DNA of 64,000 nt from contig NZ_FMAR01000015.1 in assembly GCF_900094705.1 (NCBI RefSeq), positions 1 through 64,000 on the forward strand, given 5' to 3'. Both the position numbers and the translations under genes were made by a program. Origin of the DNA: Chitinophaga costaii. GTDB taxonomy: Bacteria; Bacteroidota; Bacteroidia; Chitinophagales; Chitinophagaceae. Below the pieces are notes generated by a model. That model worked only from the letters and a program-made list of their open reading frames with translations. It was not told the origin of the DNA and made no database searches. This document shows positions 1-6,978 of this stretch, one piece after another. How positions within the stretch are numbered: position 1 is the first letter of the stretch; every line of letters begins with the position of its first letter.

Positions 1-95
1 AATTCATAATTCATAATTCATAATTCATAATTCATAATTCATAATTCATAATTCATAATTCATAATTCATAATTCATAATTCATAATTCATAATT
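1..95. repeat. Heptanucleotide tandem array 1 (AATTCAT)n
   Basis: Thirteen perfect, uninterrupted copies of AATTCAT on the plus strand (1-91) plus a partial AATT. The array begins at the window edge, so it probably extends further left. It starts immediately past the hypE stop codon (97-99). It has the same orientation as array 5 and is inverted relative to arrays 2, 3 and 4. Confidence 0.97.
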
Positions 96-96
96 A

Positions 97-1158
97 TCAG
101 CATATTCTGGGAAGTTGTTCGCCGGGGAGCATGTTTACGACTCGTTTGCCACCGATTTTGCTGTGGAGGATTACCTGGCCGGGATGGTCGGGTACGATGG
201 TACCGATGCAGGCGGCCAAGCTGGTTTTGGATTGGGTGGAAAGCAAGGTTACCAGGGCGTCTGCAATGTGGGGGGAAACGATGGCGAGGAATACGCCTTC
301 GTTAGCCACATACAAAGGGTCCAGGCCCAGTAGCTCACAGGCACCTTGTACCTGGTCATCTACTGGGATGCTGCTTTCCTGCAGCACTATGCCCATTCTA
401 CTGTCTTTCGCTATTTCATTCAGTACGCTGGCCACACCGCCACGGGTGGGGTCGCGCAGCAGGTGGATGTCGTTGCCAAAGGTGTCCAGCAATAAGGCCA
501 CTATATCATGGAGGGGTGTAGTATCGCTTACAATTTGTGTTTCAAATTCCAACCCTTCCCGCACACTGAGAATGGCCATGCCATGAGCTGCGATCTGGTG
601 GCTGACGATGATCTTATCGCCTGCTTTGATGTTGCTTAGTTTAATATCCGCCTTTGGATGCAGTGTGCCGATGCCACTGGTGTTAATAAAGAGCTGGTCG
701 CCTTTCCCTTTTTCCACCACCTTCGTATCGCCGGTAATGATGGATACGCCTGCATTGTCTGCGGCTGCTTTAATGCTGCATAATATTTCCCAGAACTGGG
801 TCATGGGCAGGCCTTCTTCTATGATGAAGGATAAGGACAAATATTTTGGTAGGGCCCCGCACATACTTAGGTCGTTTACGGTGCCGTTTACCGCCAGTTC
901 GCCAATGTTGCCACCGGGGAAAAATATGGGATGGATAACGTAGCTGTCGGTGCTGAAGGCCAATTTTCCTTCCAGGGAAAATATTGCGCCGTCGTGCTTT
1001 TCGTTTAATAAGGGGTTAGCCAGCAGGTTAAATACCCCGCTTTCTAACAGGCGGTTGGTGAGGGTGCCGCCACTGCCATGCCCTAAGGTAATGATGTCGA
1101 AATCCAGTTTCGGCATAGGGCAGGAAAGCTGCATGTTTATTTTTCCGGGTGCAGACAT
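97..1158 (-). CDS. hypE: Hydrogenase maturation factor HypE
   Basis: HypE takes the carbamoyl group made by HypF on its C-terminal cysteine and dehydrates it to a thiocyanate, the source of the CN- ligands of the [NiFe] active-site iron. The 353-aa product is of normal HypE length. An AIR-synthase-like N-half carries HGSGG near residue 27 and the FSTDSYV segment; LLRDPTRGG lies near residue 235. It ends in PRIC, the universal C-terminal cysteine that carries the cyanide precursor, so the protein appears complete and functional. It is the last visible gene of the leftward hyd-hyp cluster, 46 bp after hypD. The stop codon directly abuts heptamer array 1. Confidence 0.97.
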   Translation of the reverse strand: MSAPGKINMQLSCPMPKLDFDIITLGHGSGGTLTNRLLESGVFNLLANPLLNEKHDGAIFSLEGKLAFSTDSYVIHPIFFPGGNIGELAVNGTVNDLSMCGALPKYLSLSFIIEEGLPMTQFWEILCSIKAAADNAGVSIITGDTKVVEKGKGDQLFINTSGIGTLHPKADIKLSNIKAGDKIIVSHQIAAHGMAILSVREGLEFETQIVSDTTPLHDIVALLLDTFGNDIHLLRDPTRGGVASVLNEIAKDSRMGIVLQESSIPVDDQVQGACELLGLDPLYVANEGVFLAIVSPHIADALVTLLSTQSKTSLAACIGTIVPDHPGQVILHSKIGGKRVVNMLPGEQLPRIC

Positions 1159-1204
1159 AGTAGATCGTTTCTATTTGTGGGGGCGGTGTTGAAACCCTGG
1201 AGGC

Positions 1205-2308
1205 TCACACCGCTACGCGGTTTTCGGCTTGTGAAAAATGATAATAAGCGGCGCAGGCCCCTTCACTACTTACCATGGGCGCGCCCAGCGGGAAGGTGGG
1301 CGTACACTTTTTGCCAAACTGTGGGCATTCATACGGCTTTTTAATGCCACGTAATACCTGGCCTGCTATACACTCCTTACTTTCTGTTACTGGGGGGATG
1401 GCGATGTCGAATTTTTTGTTGGCATCATACAGGGCCAGGTCTGCCCGCACTTCCAGGCCGCTGAGGGGAATGTTGCCAATGCCCCGCCACTCCCGGTTGG
1501 CTACTTCAAATACCTGTTGCATGACTTGCTGGGCCGCTGTGTTGCCGGTTTCCTGTACAAACCGGCTGTATTGGTTTTCTAATTTGTAGGCACCTCTTTC
1601 CAGTTGCCGTACCAGCATCACAATGCCCTGCAACAGATCTACCGGCTCAAAACCGGTAACTACAATGGGCATTTTGTATTTGGCGACGATAGGATAGTAT
1701 TCTGTTAATCCCATGATGGTGCATACATGTCCTGCACCCAGGAAACCCTGCACAATATTGCTATCATCGCCGGCAATGGCTTCCATGGCAGGGGGCACCA
1801 GTACATGGGAAGTAAGGATGGAATAATTCCTCAACCCTTCGCGCTGGGCATGCAGCACAGAAAGCGCATTGGCGGGTGCCGTAGTCTCGAAGCCCACGGC
1901 AAAGAACACTACTTCCCGGTCGGGATTTTCTTTGGCCAGCTTCACGGCCTCTAAGGGAGAATATAAAATGCGCACATCGGCCCCTGCTGCCTTAGCTTCC
2001 AGCAGGCTATGGGTGCTGCCTGGCACCCGCAGCATGTCGCCAAAGGAACAGAGTATTACCCGTTGGGTAGTGGCCAGGTAGATGGCTTTGTCGATCAGGT
2101 GCAAAGGCGTTACACACACCGGGCAACCGGGGCCATGTACCATATTTATTTTGTCGGGCATTAAGGATAATAACCCGTTTTTTACTAAGCTATGCGTTTG
2201 CCCACCACAAATTTCCATGATGTTCCAGGGGCGGGTAACGGTTTTTTTTAGCTCTTCTAAATACTGCGCTACGATGTCCGCATCTCTGTACTCACTTAAA
2301 TATTTCAT
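1205..2308 (-). CDS. hypD: Hydrogenase maturation factor HypD
   Basis: HypD is an iron-sulfur protein that, with HypC, forms the scaffold on which Fe(CN)2CO is assembled in the cytoplasm. The 367-aa product shows the family signatures in order: EICGGQTH (residues ~33-40), GPGCPVCVTP (~59-68) with the essential CPxC pair, FAVGFETTAP near residue 137, and a cysteine-rich C-terminus (GKKCTPTFPLG, SSEGACAAYY) that should ligate the [4Fe-4S] cluster. It lies between hypC and hypE on the same strand with short gaps (65 and 46 bp). Unlike other junctions here, neither gap carries heptamer repeats. Confidence 0.97.
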   Translation of the reverse strand: MKYLSEYRDADIVAQYLEELKKTVTRPWNIMEICGGQTHSLVKNGLLSLMPDKINMVHGPGCPVCVTPLHLIDKAIYLATTQRVILCSFGDMLRVPGSTHSLLEAKAAGADVRILYSPLEAVKLAKENPDREVVFFAVGFETTAPANALSVLHAQREGLRNYSILTSHVLVPPAMEAIAGDDSNIVQGFLGAGHVCTIMGLTEYYPIVAKYKMPIVVTGFEPVDLLQGIVMLVRQLERGAYKLENQYSRFVQETGNTAAQQVMQQVFEVANREWRGIGNIPLSGLEVRADLALYDANKKFDIAIPPVTESKECIAGQVLRGIKKPYECPQFGKKCTPTFPLGAPMVSSEGACAAYYHFSQAENRVAV

Positions 2309-2373
2309 CTGCTTGCATTTTTTACTTCAGGAAGAAGAAAGCTGTTTTTTTGCTGCATCTACCGGCTACCCAC

Positions 2374-2634
2374 TTATACCTGGGTATGATCAATCAGTTC
2401 GTCTATTTCACCAATCTCTTTGAGGTATTCAAAAGACTTGGCCGCTTCTTCAGCGTCTACCAGGCTAATGGCCACGCCCACGTGTACAAGCACATAGTCG
2501 CCCTCTTTAGCAGCAGGCAGCATTTCCAAACTGGCCTCTTTGACGACGCCGCCAAAAGACACTTTCGCCATACGCACTTTGCCTTCGTACCGCAGCTCTA
2601 TGGATTGTATCTTTCCGGGAATTGCTAAACACAT
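2374..2634 (-). CDS. hypC: Hydrogenase maturation chaperone HypC/HybG family
   Basis: Small chaperone (86 aa) that pairs with HypD during Fe(CN)2CO assembly and delivers the iron to the large-subunit precursor. The family signature MCLAIPGKI opens the protein; the cysteine at position 2 is the iron-binding residue and fixes the start, an ATG at 2634. The length is typical. Only one HypC is present, consistent with a single hydrogenase. Its ATG lies 22 bp from heptamer array 2, so the array sits where the promoter or ribosome-binding region of hypC would be. Confidence 0.96.
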   Translation of the reverse strand: MCLAIPGKIQSIELRYEGKVRMAKVSFGGVVKEASLEMLPAAKEGDYVLVHVGVAISLVDAEEAAKSFEYLKEIGEIDELIDHTQV

Positions 2635-2642
2635 TTTTTTTT

Positions 2643-2733
2643 AATTATGAATTTTTAATTATGAATTATGAATTATGAATTATGAATTATGAATTATGAA
2701 TTATGAATTATGAATTATGAATTATGAATTATG
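2643..2733. repeat. Heptanucleotide tandem array 2 (AATTATG)n
   Basis: Eleven perfect copies of AATTATG on the plus strand (2657-2733), preceded by one isolated partial copy (2643-2652). The unit is the reverse complement, in another phase, of the AATTCAT unit in arrays 1 and 5. It fills the hypF-hypC junction. The hypF stop codon (TAA, complement of 2729-2731) lies inside the first repeat unit. Confidence 0.97.
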
Positions 2734-5170
2734 TTTTTGTTAGGAATGTTTGAATGATGAGTTGACCGAAGGATATGTTTTCGTCGTTGGGCGGTAGTTT
2801 TTGGTGGAGGTATAGATGGTATGATGTGTTGTTGTTGTTGTTATTTGTGTAGTAGTAGTTGTTGTTGTTATTTGTGTAGTTGTTGTTGTTGTTTGTGTTA
2901 TTGTTATTATTATTGATAAAGGTTTTTAGGAGGTCTATTAGTAAGCCGTTTTGGAAGACACCGCCGCTAAGGGCGATGTGGGAGGTGCCGGCTTTTTGGG
3001 CGATGGTTTGTATCATGTTGAGGAGGGTGAGGTGAAATTTGAGGGCTATTTTTCCCTTTCCCACAGGGCTTTGCAGGTCTTTTATAATTTGGACTAGCAT
3101 AGGCGCTACGGAAATGGTGTTGTTTTGCGGATGAATATGGATGGGGTAGTATTCTTGAAAGAAAGGATGCTGCTGCCAGTAGGCTGTTGCTGCTTGTTCT
3201 AATTGCAGGGCGGCCTCGCCTTCATAAGTCTGACGGGTGGCCAGACCTAGCAGGGCCGCAACGGCGTCGAACAAGCGACCCATGGATGAATGATGGATGG
3301 AAGTAGGGGTATGGGTAGGAGTATAGGTCTGAGTATGGTGTAAGGTCTTTTGGTAATAAGTCCATTCCTGGGCGGTGAATTGTTGTTGCAGGCTGTCTGC
3401 TAACAGACCTTTGCAGGACGCCAAAGCAGATAACCTGGGTTCTTTGGCCATCTTGTCGCCCCAGGGGTTAGGTGTGTATGCCAGGTGGGCGGTTCTTTCG
3501 ATGTGGTGGTGGTGATAGGTGAAGAATTCACCTCCCCATATCTGGCCATCATCGCCCAAACCACTGCCATCCCAGATAACACCCAATATTTTTTCCTGGC
3601 TGTCCAGTAAATTATTTTCTGCCAGTACAGCGGCAAAATGCGCCTGGTGGTGCTGTACACTGTGCAGGGAGGCCTGGTAGGTCATGGCTTGCTGTTTAGC
3701 ATACCCGGTGCTGAAGTAGGCCGGGTGATGATCATGCACATAGCTGCCAGGCTTTGCTTGGAGCAGGTGTAATATTTTGCTGGCTACTGCCTGATAGGTT
3801 TGCTGGGTGTCATATTCATCGGTGTTGCCCAGGTATTGACTCACGTATATGCCGCCCTGGTGCGCCACGGCTACGCTGCTTTTCAGGAGTGCTCCGGTGG
3901 CAAATACAGTTGGCTGCGTAGCATAATCCGGAAAGTGTACCGGCGATAGTCCCCGCCCGCTGCGCAAGATAATGCGGGTTTGCGTAATGGTGGAGAACTG
4001 TATCACGCTATCGTCTTGCGGCATCCATATATCGCGGTTGTGCAGCAAGAGCAGGTCTGCCAGGGCAGGCAGTTCCTGTAACGCTTTTTCGTTGTCATAT
4101 ATCAGGCTGTCGCCGCTGATGTTGGCACTGGTGGCCACCACGGGGGCGTCGAAGCTCGTGAGTATTAATTCCAGTAAAGGCGCATAGGGCAGCATCACGC
4201 CCACCCTTTGCAGGGCAGGGGCTACTTCCTGCCATGCCAGACTGCTAGCAGTGTTTTTCCTGCGCAGTAATACGATGGGTGCAGCAGCACTTTGCAGGGC
4301 ATCCTGCTCTTTCGGACTTATTTCGTACTCCTGCACTACCTGTTGTATGGATGGATACATGACGGCAAAGGGTTTGGTAGGCCGGTGTTTTTTTTGCCGT
4401 AAGGTTTGGATGCTTTGTTGGTTAGCAGCGTCGCATAGTAGTAAGAAACCGCCGATGCCTTTTACTGCAATAATTTTCCCGGCTTGCAAGGCCCCGGTTA
4501 CCAACGGGATTATGGCCGCAGTATCGCTGCTAATAACTTGCTGTTGCTGGTCGTATAACTGTAAGGTGATGCCGCAAACAGGGCAGGAGTTGGTTTGTGC
4601 ATAAAAGCGCACGTCACCTGCATCCTTATATTCCGCCTGGCATTGGGGGCAGGGCGGGAAAGAGTGCATGGCCGTGTTGGCCCGGTCAAAGGGTAATGAC
4701 TGTAACAGGGAGTAACGCGGACCGCAATCGGTGCAGGTAATGAAAGGATAGTGATAACGGCGGTTGCTCCTATCGTGCATGGCGGCTTTGCATCGCGCAC
4801 ACAGCGCAAAGTCTGGCGCAATAGCGGGCTGCCCCGCAGCGGTGTCTTGGCTGCTGGCTATGATTTCAAAAGCGGTATAAGCGGTGAATGTTTTTTGCCG
4901 GATGGTATGGGTTTGTATCCTGGCCTGTGGCGGTGCCTGTTGCAGCAGGTGGTGGTAAAATTGGGCAACCTGCGCGTCACTTCCGTTTATTTCTATCCAT
5001 ACACCGCTATTATCATTCCGCACAAAACCAGTTAATCCCATTGCTTGTGCCACCTTATACACAAAAGGCCGGAATCCCACTCCCTGCACTATTCCCGTAA
5101 GGTGAATGGCAACGGTGGATATTAAAGGAGCTTCCTGCTTACTGCGTGTTATGGTTTGCGCTTTTATCAT
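2729..5170 (-). CDS. hypF: Carbamoyltransferase HypF with a C-terminal Asn-rich insertion
   Basis: HypF makes carbamoyl-adenylate from carbamoyl phosphate and ATP and passes the carbamoyl group to HypE. The 813-aa product has the full domain order. An acylphosphatase domain comes first (GIVQGVGFRPFVYK, ~28-41). Two HypF zinc fingers follow (CARC, CTDCGPRYS, CPQC, CPVCG; ~125-200), then a YrdC-like domain (~215-395) and a Kae1-like domain with the HHQAHFAAVL histidines and WDGSGLGDDG. Odd feature: between LSGGVFQNGLL and LPPNDENISFGQ, about 35 residues are almost only Asn, with a few Thr and Tyr. They are encoded by GTT/TTG-type triplet runs at ~2830-2920, where HypF normally has a short loop. 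The frame is intact. Confidence 0.96.
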   Translation of the reverse strand: MIKAQTITRSKQEAPLISTVAIHLTGIVQGVGFRPFVYKVAQAMGLTGFVRNDNSGVWIEINGSDAQVAQFYHHLLQQAPPQARIQTHTIRQKTFTAYTAFEIIASSQDTAAGQPAIAPDFALCARCKAAMHDRSNRRYHYPFITCTDCGPRYSLLQSLPFDRANTAMHSFPPCPQCQAEYKDAGDVRFYAQTNSCPVCGITLQLYDQQQQVISSDTAAIIPLVTGALQAGKIIAVKGIGGFLLLCDAANQQSIQTLRQKKHRPTKPFAVMYPSIQQVVQEYEISPKEQDALQSAAAPIVLLRRKNTASSLAWQEVAPALQRVGVMLPYAPLLELILTSFDAPVVATSANISGDSLIYDNEKALQELPALADLLLLHNRDIWMPQDDSVIQFSTITQTRIILRSGRGLSPVHFPDYATQPTVFATGALLKSSVAVAHQGGIYVSQYLGNTDEYDTQQTYQAVASKILHLLQAKPGSYVHDHHPAYFSTGYAKQQAMTYQASLHSVQHHQAHFAAVLAENNLLDSQEKILGVIWDGSGLGDDGQIWGGEFFTYHHHHIERTAHLAYTPNPWGDKMAKEPRLSALASCKGLLADSLQQQFTAQEWTYYQKTLHHTQTYTPTHTPTSIHHSSMGRLFDAVAALLGLATRQTYEGEAALQLEQAATAYWQQHPFFQEYYPIHIHPQNNTISVAPMLVQIIKDLQSPVGKGKIALKFHLTLLNMIQTIAQKAGTSHIALSGGVFQNGLLIDLLKTFINNNNNNTNNNNNYTNNNNNYYYTNNNNNNTSYHLYLHQKLPPNDENISFGQLIIQTFLTKT
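2826..2925. repeat. Trinucleotide repeat runs inside hypF
   Basis: The plus strand here is a succession of (GTT)n and (TTA)n blocks with a repeated interruption, ttatttgtgtag, at about 2841 and 2870. Read as hypF codons the blocks give runs of five or six Asn (AAC/AAT) separated by Thr and Tyr. Low-complexity coding DNA of this kind is prone to slippage in steps of three, which keeps the reading frame. Confidence 0.9.
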
Positions 5171-5260
5171 GTGCTTTTAAGTCAGTGTATGGCTGTTGAT
5201 GGATGCAACCCTTGTTATGGGTAAAAAAGTGTTCGCACGGCTGTTGTAAAACTGCCTGGC

Positions 5261-5980
5261 CTACGACAGTGCTTTGGCTACGGTATGCTGCTTTTTCTCC
5301 CTCACTTTTGCTTTCAGCCATTCACACCATTGGTCAATACCCTCTCCATGGAGGCTGCTAATGGTGATCACCTCCAGGTGGGGGTTAATATCCTTTGCAT
5401 CCTGTGTTACGGCAGCTACAGAAAAGGGAACGTAAGGCAGCAAGTCTGCTTTGCTTACCAGCATCAACTCACTGGTCAGGAACATGCGGGGATATTTCTT
5501 GGGCTTGTCATCGCCCTCCGTGCTGGAAATGATGGTAATGCGGTAGTCTTCTCCCAGGTCAAAGGCCGCCGGGCATACCAGGTTGCCTACGTTTTCGATG
5601 AACAGCACGTCTAGCCCCTGGTACGATATATGATCGAGTGCCTGCAAGATCATTTGCGCTTCAATATGGCACATGCCGCCGGTTACGATCTGCAAACAAT
5701 CTACCCCTGCTTCCCGGATACGGATGGCATCCCGCTCCGTTTCCGGATCACCTACTAACACGGCCATTTTTAAGGTCTCCTTTAACCGCTTGCCAGTTTC
5801 CTGCAACAAGGTGGTTTTGCCACTACCCGGCGATGAACAGATATTCACCACCAATATTTCATGCGGCGCCAAACGATCGCGGATAGCTTTCGCCACGAAA
5901 TCGTTCGCCTTCAATAAATTCAGGGAAAGATGCTCACTCTGCACAGTCCCTACGGGAGCTTGGTTACTTTTGGGCGACAT
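5261..5980 (-). CDS. hypB: Hydrogenase nickel-insertion GTPase HypB
   Basis: SIMIBI-class GTPase that, with HypA, inserts nickel into the large subunit after the iron centre is in place. The 239-aa product has a Walker A motif, GSGKTTLL (~50-57), and GGMCHIE (~102-108), whose Cys-His pair is the expected metal site at the dimer interface. ENVGNLVCPAAFDLG (~130-144) and SKADLLPY (~176-183, guanine-specificity motif) follow. There is no His-rich nickel-storage extension at the N-terminus. It lies 90 bp from hypF. Its ATG is only 7 bp from heptamer array 3, so the repeat occupies the ribosome-binding region. Confidence 0.97.
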   Translation of the reverse strand: MSPKSNQAPVGTVQSEHLSLNLLKANDFVAKAIRDRLAPHEILVVNICSSPGSGKTTLLQETGKRLKETLKMAVLVGDPETERDAIRIREAGVDCLQIVTGGMCHIEAQMILQALDHISYQGLDVLFIENVGNLVCPAAFDLGEDYRITIISSTEGDDKPKKYPRMFLTSELMLVSKADLLPYVPFSVAAVTQDAKDINPHLEVITISSLHGEGIDQWCEWLKAKVREKKQHTVAKALS

Positions 5981-5987
5981 GTTTTTT

Positions 5988-6026
5988 AATTATGAATTAT
6001 GAATTATGAATTATGAATTATGAATT
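5988..6026. repeat. Heptanucleotide tandem array 3 (AATTATG)5
   Basis: Five perfect AATTATG copies on the plus strand (5988-6022) plus AATT, at the hypB-hypA junction. This is the shortest of the five arrays. Orientation is the same as in arrays 2 and 4. Confidence 0.96.
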
Positions 6027-6050
6027 TATTTTTATTAGGAATTATTGATG

Positions 6051-6395
6051 TTAGGTGGCGAATTCTACTTTGCTGATGAGAAGTTCTTCGCCCTGGATGA
6101 CGTGGCTGCAGGGACGGCCACAGGTTTTGCAGATGAATTTATATTGCTCTACGCTTGATATGGCATCGCAGATGTCGCATTTTATTTGGATGGGTAATAC
6201 TTCGACGTGCAGGTGGGTGTTGGCGTATTTGGGTTCGTCCTGTTGAACGGCTTCAAATGCGCTCTGCATTAGTAAGGGCTGCACGTTGGATAGTATGCCA
6301 ACGGTCAGGTAAATACCCCGTATATCATCCATCTTGCCAGGAAATTCATCTTCCAGCGTGTTGAATATGTTTCTTACTAAGGAGATCTCGTGCAC
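6051..6395 (-). CDS. hypA: Hydrogenase nickel-incorporation protein HypA
   Basis: Nickel metallochaperone that partners HypB. The 114-aa product opens with the invariant MHEISLV; His2 is the nickel ligand, which fixes the start even though the codon is GTG (complement of 6393-6395). Two zinc-binding pairs follow (IKCDICD ~72-78 and FICKTCGRPC ~87-96). Length is normal. Heptamer array 4 ends 7 bp from the start codon on the upstream side. Confidence 0.96.
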   Translation of the reverse strand: MHEISLVRNIFNTLEDEFPGKMDDIRGIYLTVGILSNVQPLLMQSAFEAVQQDEPKYANTHLHVEVLPIQIKCDICDAISSVEQYKFICKTCGRPCSHVIQGEELLISKVEFAT

Positions 6396-6402
6396 GTGTT
6401 TT

Positions 6403-6479
6403 AATTATGAATTATGAATTATGAATTATGAATTATGAATTATGAATTATGAATTATGAATTATGAATTATGAATTATG
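6403..6479. repeat. Heptanucleotide tandem array 4 (AATTATG)11
   Basis: Eleven perfect AATTATG copies on the plus strand, between hypA and the four-helix-bundle gene. Together with array 5, which is in the opposite orientation, it encloses that gene in a pair of inverted repeats roughly 80 bp long. Confidence 0.97.
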
Positions 6480-6500
6480 TTATGTTAGGAATTTTTTTTG

Positions 6501-6878
6501 TTATGATGGTTTTTTGATGTTTTTTTTGGTGGTGAGGATGATGCTTTTGATGATTTTTATAATTTCTTCGGCGTCGTTTTTGATGGAGGTGTGTTCGTTT
6601 TTTTTAAGATATTTAGTGGCATGTAGTAGGTCTAGCCAGTAAATGGTTTCGCTGATTTCTTTTTGGGCAACGCCCAGTTTATGGATGAAGTCCATTTTGC
6701 TTTCTGCATGGATGGCCTCCCTTACATTGGCCCCTACAGATGTGCCACATCTCAGTAATTGCTTACTCAACACAAATTCTTTCTTCTCCGTCCCTAAAAA
6801 TTGATAAAGCTTTACCACCCTTACCGCAAACGAAAAGGTTTTCTCTAAAATAATATTGTCCTTTCTCTCCTCCATCAA
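6501..6878 (-). CDS. Four-helix-bundle protein, S23 / 23S rRNA intervening-sequence family
   Basis: The 125-aa product matches the stand-alone S23-like four-helix-bundle family, also related to the Avd accessory protein of diversity-generating retroelements. It has an FAVRVVKLYQFL helix, then LSKQLLRCGTSVGANVREA and the FIHKLGVAQKEISETIYWLDLL helix, and a Lys-rich tail. The family's molecular function is unknown; members occur within 23S rRNA insertions and as free genes. I know no link to hydrogenase maturation, so its place between the TPR gene and hypA is odd. It is flanked on both sides by inverted heptamer arrays, which suggests an inserted unit. It is AT-richer than its neighbours. Confidence 0.9.
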   Translation of the reverse strand: MMEERKDNIILEKTFSFAVRVVKLYQFLGTEKKEFVLSKQLLRCGTSVGANVREAIHAESKMDFIHKLGVAQKEISETIYWLDLLHATKYLKKNEHTSIKNDAEEIIKIIKSIILTTKKNIKKPS

Positions 6879-6890
6879 AAAATTATTTAT

Positions 6891-6978
6891 AATTCATAAT
6901 TCATAATTCATAATTCATAATTCATAATTCATAATTCATAATTCATAATTCATAATTCATAATTCATAATTCATAATT
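6891..6978. repeat. Heptanucleotide tandem array 5 (AATTCAT)12
   Basis: Twelve perfect AATTCAT copies on the plus strand (6891-6974) plus AATT. It lies between the four-helix-bundle gene start (13 bp away) and the TPR gene, whose last codons are read from it. Same orientation as array 1. Confidence 0.97.

Noticed and set aside
1..6978. Heptamer arrays as a CRISPR array
   Set aside because: Units are 7 bp and contiguous, with no spacers and no cas genes.
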